The position numbers and the translations under genes are program-made. From assembly GCA_020724945.1 (NCBI GenBank), contig DYFX01000001.1, forward strand, positions 1-47,943: DNA of 47,943 bases, read 5' to 3'. The notes below the pieces were generated by a model. That model saw nothing but the letters and a program-made list of their open reading frames with translations. It did no database searches and was not told the DNA's origin. Each line of letters starts with the position of its first letter. Position 1 is the stretch's first letter. Source of the stretch: Candidatus Paceibacter sp. GTDB taxonomy: Bacteria > Patescibacteriota > Patescibacteriia > SG8-24 > DYFX01. Shown here in pieces: positions 37,848 through 46,081 of the stretch.

Positions 37848-38347
37848 AGACCGTCGTCGTCCACGATCGGATGCAGAAGGGATACCGCTACCGCCTCACG
37901 GCGCGCCCGGGGCGTGATTTCGATCCTGATTTCAAGCCCGATCTCACGCCGAAGGAGGTGCTCGCGCTCGGCGTCTTCGGCGGCAAGTACATGACCGATT
38001 GCCGCAAGGAATTCCCGGCCTCCTGGTTCGCGAAAGCGAAACTCTCGCCCGCGAAGAAGGATCCGAAACTGAACTTCTTCAAGGTCGACGCCAGCCAGCC
38101 GCTCGCCGAATGGCGGCGCAAAGGCTGGATCCACCCCGACGATCCGCGCGGCTGGTTCCAATGGTACTGCCGCTACTGGATGGGCCGCCGGCTGCCGGAA
38201 GAGGACGCCCGACAGATCAAGCGCTGGAAGATGATGCGGCGGCATGCCGCGCAGATCAAGAAGGGCTGCAAACCGGGCGCGCTCCATTGCCGCCCGAAAC
38301 AGCGCCAAGCGCTCCTGCATTGGGCGTACGACAGCCGCACGATCTGA
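37844..38347 (+). CDS. Conserved uncharacterised protein, coupled to the GreA-type gene
   Basis: 167 aa read from a GTG at 37844 that overlaps the preceding stop (GTGA); the ATG at 37871 is an alternative start. The sequence has a distinctive pattern of W, Y and R: YMTDCRKEFPASWF, GWIHPDDPRGWFQWYCRYW, MGRRLPEEDARQIKRWK and a C-terminal CRPKQRQALLHWAYDS. I recognise it as a family found in diverse bacteria and in fungi, with no assigned function. The cysteine and tryptophan content suggests a metal- or nucleic-acid-binding fold. Coupling to a transcription factor is the only contextual clue. Confidence 0.75.
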   Translation: MKTVVVHDRMQKGYRYRLTARPGRDFDPDFKPDLTPKEVLALGVFGGKYMTDCRKEFPASWFAKAKLSPAKKDPKLNFFKVDASQPLAEWRRKGWIHPDDPRGWFQWYCRYWMGRRLPEEDARQIKRWKMMRRHAAQIKKGCKPGALHCRPKQRQALLHWAYDSRTI

Positions 38348-38352
38348 AACCG

Positions 38353-38377
38353 AAAACGGCGGTCACCCGCCGTTTTT
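38353..38377. terminator. Bidirectional terminator between convergent genes
   Basis: AAAACGGCGG-TCA-CCCGCCGTTTTT serves the plus-strand GreA unit and, with a weaker T-run, the minus-strand lysyl oxidase fusion gene. Confidence 0.75.
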
Positions 38378-38415
38378 GAGATATCGGTCGTGGAACTCGA
38401 CGGAGTGGCGCATGA

Positions 38416-40824
38416 TCAGCGCAGGAAATCAGGATGCACGCGGACGATCTTGTCGTCGCCGGCACGCCGCACGCCGCGGCCGTCGCGGTTCGAGGTGCTG
38501 ACATAGAGCCCGTCAGGTCCCACGCTCACGGCGCGCAGACGCCCGTAGGTGCCCTTGAAGTGCTCATGGAAGGCGGTGATGTTCCCGGCGTCGTCGATCT
38601 GCGCCTCGTAGAGCGTCTCGCCCTTGAGTCCCGCGAAGAACAGGCTGCCGTCGACGAAGGCCAGGCCCGAAGGCGCCCAGGTGACATTCGCGCCGGAATG
38701 GCGGTCGGGCCGCTCCATGCCGGCGACGCCCATGTCGCCCTGGATCGCGGGCCAACCGTAGTTCTTGCCCTTCTCGATCATGTTGAGCTCATCGTACCCG
38801 GAGAGCGCGCCGGAGCGGCCATGTTCCGTCTGCCACATGCGGCCCTGCGCGTCCCAGGCGATGCCCTGCGCGTTGCGGTGGCCGTACGACCAGACATACG
38901 AACCGAACGGATTATCGGACGGGATGCCGCCTTCCGGCGTGAGCCGCAGGGTCTTGCCCGCGAGCGAGGAGAGATCCTGCGCGAGGTCCGGGGAGTTGGC
39001 GTCGCCCGTCGTGACATACAGCATGCCGTCGGGACCGAACGCGATCTGTCCGCCGTCGTGGTAGATGGCGGCGGGAATCGCGTCGAGGATCATCTTGTCC
39101 TCGACGAGGCGGTCGTCCTCCAGGCGGAAACGCTGGATGCGGTTGCGCTGGCCGTTCTCGGCGGTCGTGAAATAAAGATACACGAGCTTGTTGACCGCGA
39201 AGTCCGGGTGCAGGGCCATGCCCATGAGGCCGCCCTCGCCGGTATGCAGGACATCGGGTACGGAGATGGCGGCGGGATTCCGGCCGATGCGGCGGAGCGT
39301 CCCCGAGCGTTCCGTGACGAGCATGTCTCCGTCAGGGAGGAAGGCGATATCCCACGGCACCGCCAGATCGCGCGCGGCCGTGCCGGTGCCGTACGCCTTG
39401 AAATCGAAATCGTTCACGAGATGCACGGACGACATGTCGTAGCCCTTGGCGCGCAGGGAGTCGTGCGTGCCGAGGTGGATCTTCATGTTCAGCGAATACG
39501 CTTCGCCGGAGCGGACGATCAGGTCGGTCTCGGGGTAGCTCGCGAACTCCGCTTCCGTGACCTCGGCCACGGGAGCGTTCGTCCAGCCGTACGAGGCCAT
39601 CACTTGCGGATCGAGCAGGCGCCGGCGCCAAAGCGCGTCGTTGAGCAGGAAGATCTGCGGCGCCCCGCGCATGCGGACGAGCCGCTCGTTCGGGATCGCG
39701 TCGACGACGCCGCGTGGCAGGACATGGACATCGCTCCAGGCGTAGCCGTACGAGGCGAAGACGGCCTCGTCCTTCAGGTGCCGCTTCTTGCCTCCGTTCA
39801 CGACATACACCTTGCCGTCGCCCTCCGCCCGCACGAGCATGTGTTCAGGATAACGGTTGCTCGCCGTGGCGTACGGCGACATGTCCGCGACGACGCGGAA
39901 GGTCCGGGCGGCGGGGTCGAGGTGGACCAAGGTGACGCTGACATTGTTGTCGCGGCGGCTCTCGGTGAAGTGCCGCGAGGGATCGATACGGAACGAAAGC
40001 GCGTAGACGCCGGCCGGCAGGCCGTGGACATCGAAATACTGGTCGGGAAGCGAGTACGGATAGACATCCGCCCATCCGACCGAGACGCCCTGGCGCCCGC
40101 CCTCGCAGCCTCCGTAGGTTCGCGGCTGGTCGGGTCCCTCCGCCGCCGGCGCCATCGCGGTGTCGTCGCGCATGCAGAAGGTCGTCTTCTGCGTGAGGAC
40201 GGAACCGAAGGCGCCGGAGCCCGCATCGGGGCGGATCATCTCAAGCCGGTATTCGCCGAAATCGTCGTAGTGATAGTGGGCGTGGATCTCGTGCCAAAAA
40301 AGCGTGCCGACCGGCACATCGCGCGTGGCGCCGTCGGAATGGAAGATGCGCTGGGAGGCGGGGTGGTCTCCGTCGCCGTCCTGATCCGCATGCGCGTTCA
40401 GTTCGAAGGCGCCCTTGCCGCGGTTCCAGAAGGTGGCGGTGAACTTGAGCGCCGTCTTGCCGTCGATCGTGGCGTAGCGCAGGTCGTAGGCTGCGACCGG
40501 CGCGAGATCGGGAAGCAGCGCCCGTTCGAGCGGAAGGCCGAGCGCGACGGCTTCGATGATGGCGGCGCCTTCGGGATAGGCGGCGAGCGTCCCATCATCC
40601 ACGACGGTGACATCGGACCACCGGAAACCCTGCGCCGCGAAGGCGAGCTCGTTCTCGATCCATCGGCGCTCCCCGCCCTGGATATAGTAGACCTTGGCGT
40701 CGGAAACGCCGCGCAGCAACATGCCGTCCGGGAGCGGCGGCGTCGATGCGGCCTGCGCCGCGACGAGGCGCGGGAGGAACGTCGCGAGAAGGATGACCGT
40801 GCCGATGAGGCGTGGCGTGCGCAT
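38416..40824 (-). CDS. Secreted lysyl oxidase / PQQ-type sugar dehydrogenase fusion protein
   Basis: 802 aa with a signal peptide (residues 1-24). A ~50-residue repeat (VYYI..G..R.I....AF...GF.WSDV..V...TLAAYP.G) occurs at ~35-85 and again at ~328-380, ~381-432 and, weakly, ~433-478. Residues ~108-302 form a lysyl oxidase domain: copper ligands H181/H183/H185 in HAHYHYDDFGEYRL, Lys213 in QKTTFCMRDD and Tyr255 in WADVYPYSLPDQYFDV match the human LOX quinone-forming Lys/Tyr pair in spacing. Residues ~485-802 are a glucose/sorbosone dehydrogenase-type six-blade propeller (WDIAFLPDGDMLVTER, GMALHPDF, YHDGGQIAFGPDG, GHRNAQGIAWD, EHG). Two different quinone-cofactor oxidase domains in one chain is very unusual. 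Confidence 0.8.
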   Translation of the reverse strand: MRTPRLIGTVILLATFLPRLVAAQAASTPPLPDGMLLRGVSDAKVYYIQGGERRWIENELAFAAQGFRWSDVTVVDDGTLAAYPEGAAIIEAVALGLPLERALLPDLAPVAAYDLRYATIDGKTALKFTATFWNRGKGAFELNAHADQDGDGDHPASQRIFHSDGATRDVPVGTLFWHEIHAHYHYDDFGEYRLEMIRPDAGSGAFGSVLTQKTTFCMRDDTAMAPAAEGPDQPRTYGGCEGGRQGVSVGWADVYPYSLPDQYFDVHGLPAGVYALSFRIDPSRHFTESRRDNNVSVTLVHLDPAARTFRVVADMSPYATASNRYPEHMLVRAEGDGKVYVVNGGKKRHLKDEAVFASYGYAWSDVHVLPRGVVDAIPNERLVRMRGAPQIFLLNDALWRRRLLDPQVMASYGWTNAPVAEVTEAEFASYPETDLIVRSGEAYSLNMKIHLGTHDSLRAKGYDMSSVHLVNDFDFKAYGTGTAARDLAVPWDIAFLPDGDMLVTERSGTLRRIGRNPAAISVPDVLHTGEGGLMGMALHPDFAVNKLVYLYFTTAENGQRNRIQRFRLEDDRLVEDKMILDAIPAAIYHDGGQIAFGPDGMLYVTTGDANSPDLAQDLSSLAGKTLRLTPEGGIPSDNPFGSYVWSYGHRNAQGIAWDAQGRMWQTEHGRSGALSGYDELNMIEKGKNYGWPAIQGDMGVAGMERPDRHSGANVTWAPSGLAFVDGSLFFAGLKGETLYEAQIDDAGNITAFHEHFKGTYGRLRAVSVGPDGLYVSTSNRDGRGVRRAGDDKIVRVHPDFLR

Positions 40825-40843
40825 GAGTGCGGAGTGCCGACGC

Positions 40844-40852
40844 ATTATAGCA
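40844..40852 (-). promoter_or_regulatory. Extended -10 of the lysyl oxidase fusion gene
   Basis: TGC-TATAAT on the minus strand. The TAA inside it is the stop codon of the upstream flavoprotein gene, so the promoter is embedded in the end of that gene. A leader of about 12 nt follows. Confidence 0.65.
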
Positions 40853-42077
40853 CGGCGCTCTCTCCCGCGACGCGCCCCGCGGCCCACGAGGCCTGCAGGT
40901 TGAAGCCGCCGGTGAAGCCGTCGATGTCGAGGATCTCGCCCGCGAAGAAGAGTCCGGGGGAGATCTTCGATTCCATCGTCCTGGGATCGACATCTTTCAG
41001 GTCGACGCCGCCGGCGGTGACGAACTCGTCTCCCGCTCCGCGTCCGATGACCGTCAGCGGGATGCCTTTGAGCCAGGCGACGATGCGTCGCGTGTCCTTC
41101 TTGGGCACCTCGGCGACGCGGGTTTCCTCATGCAATCCGAGCTCCCGGCAGAGCGTCTCGGCCAGCGACCGCGAGACCAGGAAATCGAGCACCTTCACCA
41201 GGATCTTGGCCGGATGCTCCCGGAACAGCTCCGCGAGCCTCGTGAACAGCGCGTCCTCGGAGATGTCCGGGAAGATGTCGATCGTGAGACGCATCGGCGC
41301 CTTCGCGTCGTAGGCCTCGAAGGCGATAAGGCTCGAGAGCGCGAAGACGGCCGGTCCGGAGACGCCGCGATGCGTGAAAAGCATGGGCCCCGTGAATTCG
41401 TACGCCTTGGCGAACTTCGTCCGCAGGCGCGCTTTCGCGAACGACAAGCCCGACACCTCCTTCGGCCAGGCCTCCTTGGCGAAGAAGGAGTTCAGGCTCG
41501 GCGCGAGCGGCGTGACGCGATGTCCGAGCGATTCGGCGAACGCGTAGCCGTCGCCGGTCGAGCCGGTGTGGCGGAAGGCCTGGCCGCCCGTGGTGAGGAT
41601 GACGCGATCGACATCGAGAGGCTCGCCGTCCTTGAAGATGAGGCGGTAGCCGCCGTCCGTCCGCTCGACGCGGATGACATGCCGCTTCAGCATCACGCGC
41701 ACGGCAGAACCTTCGAACAGGCGCTCGAACGCGCCGACGACATCGTGGCCGTCGTCCGAGACCGGGAAGGTCCGCATGTCGTCCTCGATCTTGAGCGGGA
41801 CGCCGTGCGCCTCGAACCAGGCGTGGACCGCTTCCGGCGGGAAGCGCCGCATGACGGAATTCAGGAACTTGCCGCCGCGCGGATACTTCGAAAGGACCTC
41901 GCGGATGGCGCGCAGGCCCGTGGTGACATTGCAGCGCCCGCCGCCGGAGATGATGACCTTCTTGCCGAGGCCGTCGTTCTTCTCGATGAGGAAGACCTCG
42001 GTTCCGGGGGAGCGTTCGCGGATGGCGGCGGCGGCCATGAGGCCGGCCGCGCCTCCGCCGATGACGGCGATCTTCAT
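40845..42077 (-). CDS. BaiN/HI0933-family FAD-dependent oxidoreductase
   Basis: 410 aa. The FAD-binding N-terminus is VIGGGAAGLMAAAAIRERSPG. The family motifs follow: GLGKKVIISGGGRCNVTTG, TTGGQAFRHTGSTGDGYAFAESLGH and, near the end, TAGGVDLKDVDPRTMESKISPGLFFAGEILDIDGFTGGFNLQ. Members act as NAD(P)H-linked flavoproteins; the physiological substrate in this organism is not indicated. The start lies 4 nt after the recQ stop, so it belongs to that transcript. Confidence 0.9.
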   Translation of the reverse strand: MKIAVIGGGAAGLMAAAAIRERSPGTEVFLIEKNDGLGKKVIISGGGRCNVTTGLRAIREVLSKYPRGGKFLNSVMRRFPPEAVHAWFEAHGVPLKIEDDMRTFPVSDDGHDVVGAFERLFEGSAVRVMLKRHVIRVERTDGGYRLIFKDGEPLDVDRVILTTGGQAFRHTGSTGDGYAFAESLGHRVTPLAPSLNSFFAKEAWPKEVSGLSFAKARLRTKFAKAYEFTGPMLFTHRGVSGPAVFALSSLIAFEAYDAKAPMRLTIDIFPDISEDALFTRLAELFREHPAKILVKVLDFLVSRSLAETLCRELGLHEETRVAEVPKKDTRRIVAWLKGIPLTVIGRGAGDEFVTAGGVDLKDVDPRTMESKISPGLFFAGEILDIDGFTGGFNLQASWAAGRVAGESAVL

Positions 42078-42081
42078 GCCA

Positions 42082-43563
42082 TCAGCCTATCATATCCCCC
42101 TGCTCGGCATGATCGCGGATGGTCTGCAGGAAGACATCGCCGAAGGTCTGGAGCTTCTTCTCGCCGACGCCCGGGATGACGGAAAATTCCTCGCGGGTGA
42201 CGGGGCGCTGGGACGCCATGGCGCGCAGGCTGACATCCCCGAAGATCATGTAGGGCGGCACGCGGCGGATGGCGGCCAGGCGCTTGCGGAGCGCGCGCAG
42301 GCGTTCGAAGAGCGCGGCGTCGGCGTCGTTCGCGACGACGGAAGCCTTCTTCCTGGCGACAGGCTCCTCGCGGACGGTCGTGCCGAGGCAGACATCGCAT
42401 CCGCCGCAGTTTTCGGCGCCGGGCGTCTCGCTGAAATACGAGAGCAGGAAGCGGCGGCGGCAGGACTTCAGGTCGCCGTAGCGGATGACGGCGTCGAGCT
42501 TCCGATGCGCCTCCTCGCGCGCGGGGCCGTGTTCCATCCCGTTGATGAAGAACATCTGCTTGCGGCGGTCGCCGTACGAGAAGAACAGCACGCACTCCGA
42601 CGGCAAGCCGTCGCGTCCGGCGCGGCCGGTCTCCTGGTAGTATCCCTCGACGGACTTCGGCAGGTCGCAGTGCGCCACGAGGCGCACATCCGGCTTGTCG
42701 ATGCCCATGCCGAACGCGATCGTCGCGACGACGACATCGATCTCGTCCTTGATGAAGCGGTCCTGGGTGCGCGCGCGGAGATCCGGCGTCAAGCCGGCAT
42801 GATACGCCGCCGCCTTGAATCCCCTGGCGCGCAGATCCTTCGCCAGCGCCTCGGTATCCTTCCGCGAGAAGCAGTAGAGGATGGCGCTCTCGCCGCGGTA
42901 TTTCTCGAGCAGCGCGAAGAGCGCGGCCCAGCCTTTCTTCTTGGGCGCGACGGCGTAGGTCAGGTTCGGGCGGTTGAAGCTGGAGATGAAGGTCCGGGGG
43001 GCGCGCAGGTGCAGCTGGCGCACGATGTCCTGCCGCACCTCCATCGTGGCGGTAGCGGTGAGCGCGATGGTCGGCGCATTGGGGAACTCCATCCGGAGGA
43101 CCGTCAGGTTCCGATAGTCGGGACGGAAATCGTGGCCCCATTCGGAAACGCAATGCGCCTCGTCGACGGCGACGAGCCTGACATCGAGCCCTCGCAGGAA
43201 CGCGCGGAACTCCGGCGTGGCGAGACGCTCCGGCGCGACATACAGGAGCCGCAGGCTTCCCGCGAGCGCGCGGCGCTTCACGGCCTCGATCTCCGCGCCG
43301 TCGAGCGTGCTGTTGATGAAGGCCGCCGGCACGCCGTTGGTCCGGAGCTGGTCGACCTGGTCCTTCATGAGGGCGATGAGCGGCGAGACGACGATCGTGA
43401 GTCCGCCGGCGACGAGCGACGGCATCTGGAAACAGAGGGATTTCCCGCCGCCGGTCGGCATCAGGGCGAGGCAATCCTTGCCGTCGAGCACATGGCGGAT
43501 GATCTCCTCCTGGAGCGGGCGGAACCGATCGTACCCGAAGTGGCGCTTGAGGATGTCGAGCAT
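42082..43563 (-). CDS. recQ: RecQ family ATP-dependent DNA helicase
   Basis: 493 aa. Helicase motifs in order: RFRPLQEEII, Walker A MPTGGGKSLC, DEAH in VDEAHCVSEWGHDFRPDY, TATAT, then motif IV-VI (YCFSRKDTE, AFGMGIDKPDVR, YQETGRAGRDG). The RecQ zinc site is in SCRRRFLLSYFSE plus CGGCDVC, and an HRDC domain (~415-493, FERLRALRKRLAAIRRVPPYMIF) closes the protein. It unwinds 3'-tailed DNA in recombination repair. Shorter than E. coli RecQ (about 610 aa), the winged-helix region between zinc site and HRDC appears reduced. Upstream is the ABC permease gene with no terminator recognised. Confidence 0.94.
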   Translation of the reverse strand: MLDILKRHFGYDRFRPLQEEIIRHVLDGKDCLALMPTGGGKSLCFQMPSLVAGGLTIVVSPLIALMKDQVDQLRTNGVPAAFINSTLDGAEIEAVKRRALAGSLRLLYVAPERLATPEFRAFLRGLDVRLVAVDEAHCVSEWGHDFRPDYRNLTVLRMEFPNAPTIALTATATMEVRQDIVRQLHLRAPRTFISSFNRPNLTYAVAPKKKGWAALFALLEKYRGESAILYCFSRKDTEALAKDLRARGFKAAAYHAGLTPDLRARTQDRFIKDEIDVVVATIAFGMGIDKPDVRLVAHCDLPKSVEGYYQETGRAGRDGLPSECVLFFSYGDRRKQMFFINGMEHGPAREEAHRKLDAVIRYGDLKSCRRRFLLSYFSETPGAENCGGCDVCLGTTVREEPVARKKASVVANDADAALFERLRALRKRLAAIRRVPPYMIFGDVSLRAMASQRPVTREEFSVIPGVGEKKLQTFGDVFLQTIRDHAEQGDMIG

Positions 43564-43625
43564 GGGTTCGGCGCGTTCGTGAATGATGCCTCCGCCCTAC
43601 CGGAACTCCCCGGTCTCCCGCAAGC

Positions 43626-44405
43626 CTAGGCCCGCATGCCGGTCCCCTTCTTCAGCAGGTGCAGGTTGAGGGCGGTCAGCGCCGCGACGACCAGGGCGAT
43701 CACCAAGGCGCTCCGCCAGACGGGGATGCCCGCGTCGCCGAAGAAGCCGTATCGGAAACCGTCGACCATGTAGAGGATGGGGTTGAAGCCCGAAACCGTC
43801 CGCCAGAACGGCGGGAGCTGCTGCACCGAATAGAACACGCCGCCGAGATAGGTGAGCGGCACGAGCACGAAGGTCGAGAAGAGGCCGATATCGTCGAACT
43901 TCTTGGCGAAGACGGCGTTCAGGAATCCCGCCATCGAGAAGAGCAGGCTGGTGAGGAGCAGGAAGACGGCGATGGCCCAGGGGTGCGCGACCGTCGGCGG
44001 CACGAACGGCGCGGAGACGGCGTAGACGAGGCCGCTGGTCACGACGCCGCGGAAGACGCCGCCGGTCGCGTAGCAGGCGAGCACCACCCAGTTCGGCGTC
44101 GGCGAGACCATGATCTCCTCGATGTTGCGCATGAACTTCGCGGTGAAGAAGGCGCTGACGACATTGCTGAAGCTGTTCTGGATGACGGCCATCATCACGA
44201 GACCCGGCACGATGAAGGCCATGTACGGCACGCCTCCCATCTCGCCGACGCGGGAGCCGATGAAGCCGCCGAAGATCAGGAAGTACAGCGATTGCGTGAT
44301 GAGGGGCGGGAGCAGGGTCTGCGGCCAGATCCGGAAGATGCGCACGGCTTCCTTGCGGATCATCGTGCGATAGGCGTTCCAGGCGATGGTGATGCGGGGA
44401 GTCAT
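43626..44405 (-). CDS. ABC-2 type transporter permease
   Basis: 259 aa with six predicted transmembrane helices. The layout matches ABC-2 (YadH-like) exporters: an N-terminal amphipathic connector (WNAYRTMIRKEAVRIFRI), IVPGLVMMAVIQNSFSNVV, KFMRNIEEIMVSPTPNW, and the second-half signature VPLTYLGGVFYSVQQLPPFWR plus FNPILYMVDGFRYGFFG. The start overlaps the ATPase stop by 4 nt (ATGA), so the two form one exporter. Substrate unknown; this family moves drugs, polysaccharides or lipids. Confidence 0.92.
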   Translation of the reverse strand: MTPRITIAWNAYRTMIRKEAVRIFRIWPQTLLPPLITQSLYFLIFGGFIGSRVGEMGGVPYMAFIVPGLVMMAVIQNSFSNVVSAFFTAKFMRNIEEIMVSPTPNWVVLACYATGGVFRGVVTSGLVYAVSAPFVPPTVAHPWAIAVFLLLTSLLFSMAGFLNAVFAKKFDDIGLFSTFVLVPLTYLGGVFYSVQQLPPFWRTVSGFNPILYMVDGFRYGFFGDAGIPVWRSALVIALVVAALTALNLHLLKKGTGMRA

Positions 44406-45307
44406 TTGGAGAGGGTGGAAAGATAGAGCTCCTCGACGCGGTTCTGCGCGTGCGCGGCGTCGAGGACATGGAGGCCGGCGGCGCGGACGCGCGCGAAGAG
44501 CGCGTCGAGCGTCTCGTCGCGGAGCGCCGGGACGACCGCGACGGCGCCCTTGACCTCGTCCGCGCCGATGGCGGCGGCTTGTTCTGCGGTCGGGGCGGCG
44601 GACAGCGTCAGCCGGTAGCGCCGGCCGTCGGCCTCGGCCAGAAGGCCGTGGACCGAACCGGACTTCACGACCTCGCCGCGCTGGATGATCGTCATCGCGT
44701 TGCAGAGCTGCTCGACCTCCTCGAGATAGTGCGTGGTGAGGAGCATCGTCATGCCGCCGCCGTTGAGCTTGCGGAGGAAGTCCCACATGCCGCGGCGCAG
44801 TTCCACATCGACGCCGGCGGTCGGCTCGTCGAGGATGAGCAGTTTGGGCGAATGGACGAGGGCGCGCGCGATCATCAGGCGGCGCTTCATGCCGCCCGAG
44901 AGCGCCCTGGACGGCGCGTCGCGCTTGTCCCAGAGCCCGAGCTCCTTGAGCAGGCCGTCGGCGCTCTCCGCCGCGGCCGCGCGCGTCATGCCATAGTAGC
45001 CGCCCTGCGTGATGACGATCTCGCGGACGGTCTCGAAGATGTTGAAATTGAATTCCTGCGGCACGACGCCGACCAGCGCCTTCGCGCCGTCGGGGTCCTT
45101 CGCGCGATCGATGCCGAAGACCGACGCCGTCCCGCCCGAAGGCGTGACGAGGCCGACGACGATGTTGATGAGCGTCGTCTTGCCGGCGCCGTTGGCGCCG
45201 AGTAGCGCGAAGAAATCCCCTTCCGCGACGGTAAGGTCGACGCCCTTGAGCGCCTCGACGCCTCCCTCATAGGTCTTCCGCAATCCTTCGATCTTGAGCG
45301 CTTCCAT
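44402..45307 (-). CDS. ABC transporter ATP-binding protein (YadG-like)
   Basis: 301 aa. P-loop GANGAGKTT, Q-loop VVPQEFNF, signature ALSGGMKRRL, Walker B LLILDEPTAGVDVELR and the switch His in TTHYLEEVEQL are all intact. The C-terminal ~70 residues form the extra domain of ABC-2 exporters. It is preceded by its own promoter (TTGACG-17-TATCAT at 45350-45378). It is followed by the permease gene with a 4-nt overlap. Confidence 0.94.
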   Translation of the reverse strand: MEALKIEGLRKTYEGGVEALKGVDLTVAEGDFFALLGANGAGKTTLINIVVGLVTPSGGTASVFGIDRAKDPDGAKALVGVVPQEFNFNIFETVREIVITQGGYYGMTRAAAAESADGLLKELGLWDKRDAPSRALSGGMKRRLMIARALVHSPKLLILDEPTAGVDVELRRGMWDFLRKLNGGGMTMLLTTHYLEEVEQLCNAMTIIQRGEVVKSGSVHGLLAEADGRRYRLTLSAAPTAEQAAAIGADEVKGAVAVVPALRDETLDALFARVRAAGLHVLDAAHAQNRVEELYLSTLSK

Positions 45308-45349
45308 GCGTGTTTCGTGATCGTCCTTAAGGCGTAAATCGACCGAACC

Positions 45350-45378
45350 ATGATATTCCCCGTTCCGGAACGCGTCAA
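45350..45378 (-). promoter_or_regulatory. Promoter of the ABC exporter operon
   Basis: TTGACG (45378-45373), 17-nt spacer, TATCAT (45355-45350); start near 45343 and a ~36-nt leader. The -35 overlaps the end of the DUF6629 gene. Confidence 0.65.
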
Positions 45379-46013
45379 CCGGAAGACTGCGAGGCCCGTT
45401 CCTGCCGCAAGTGGACGAAGACGATGAAGCTCAAGACGGCGGCGAAGAAGCACCAGACGGAAGCGAACGCGTCGAGGTAATAGCCGTAGGCGATGCCCAG
45501 CGAGGCGAGGAGCGCCAGGCCGAAGACGCGGAGGAACTTGCGGCTTGAGACGAGACAGCTTCCGCAGGTCGCGAGGACATAGGCGCCCGGGATGACCGCA
45601 TGATTCGGCAGCGGCACATCGTACGCGATCCCTTGGCCGAGGATCGTCGACACGACGGGGCCCCGCAGGATGAAGTACAGGAGGTAGAGGCTGACCGCCG
45701 CGCCGAACCAGGCGAACCAGGCGAGCGCATCCTTGCGGCGCGGATGCGTTTCCTCCCTCCAGACGGCATACGGCAGGAAGGTCGGCCAGAAGACATGCGA
45801 GAAGAAGAGGAACGCCATCGTGGCCGGCGCCTGCACCCACGGGTAGCCGAGCGAGAGCCAGAGCACGCCCTCGACGAGCTGTTGGATGCCGAAGAAGAGC
45901 GGCACGGCGGCGATGGGCCGGCGCAGGAAGCCGCCCGTACGCCGGACGGCGACGGTCCCGGTGGCGCCGAGCGCGCCGCCCGCGATGAAACTGGCCGTGG
46001 CGGAGAAGCACAT
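45375..46013 (-). CDS. DUF6629-like multi-pass membrane protein
   Basis: 212 aa from the ATG at 46013, starting MCFSATASFIAGGALGATGT. Six to seven hydrophobic helices, with VPLFFGIQQLVEGVLWL, WREETHPRRKDALAWF and a late YGYYLDAFASVWCFFAA. The MCFSATASF start and PLfFgiQQ.vEG.lW pattern are those of the DUF6629 family, whose function is unknown. The GATACT -10 at 46022-46027 ends 8 nt before this ATG (leaderless). That also argues against the upstream in-frame ATG at 46031. Confidence 0.8.
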   Translation of the reverse strand: MCFSATASFIAGGALGATGTVAVRRTGGFLRRPIAAVPLFFGIQQLVEGVLWLSLGYPWVQAPATMAFLFFSHVFWPTFLPYAVWREETHPRRKDALAWFAWFGAAVSLYLLYFILRGPVVSTILGQGIAYDVPLPNHAVIPGAYVLATCGSCLVSSRKFLRVFGLALLASLGIAYGYYLDAFASVWCFFAAVLSFIVFVHLRQERASQSSG

Positions 46014-46021
46014 GCCTACGC

Positions 46022-46030
46022 AGTATCGCA
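46022..46030 (-). promoter_or_regulatory. Extended -10 of the DUF6629 gene
   Basis: TGC-GATACT on the minus strand, 8 nt before the ATG at 46013. Confidence 0.5.
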
Positions 46031-46058
46031 TGTCTCGCCTCCGACGGCGAGCGTCGGC

Positions 46059-46064
46059 TATACT
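46059..46064 (+). promoter_or_regulatory. -10 of the L,D-transpeptidase-like gene
   Basis: TATACT, with the start near 46071 and a leader carrying GGAGG before the ATG at 46082. Divergent from the DUF6629 promoter 30 bp away. Confidence 0.55.
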
Positions 46065-46081
46065 GGGGCACGGAGGCCGAC

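Noticed and set aside
36881..38347. A 488-codon plus-strand frame running from within msrA through the GreA-type gene
   Set aside because: Only its last 167 codons (from the GTG at 37844) are protein-like; the earlier part is antisense or out-of-frame over msrA and the GreA-type gene.
38434..41313. A 959-codon frame opposite the lysyl oxidase fusion gene
   Set aside because: Antisense shadow: no start context, no domain, Val/Arg/Gly/Ala-rich composition typical of GC-rich antisense frames.
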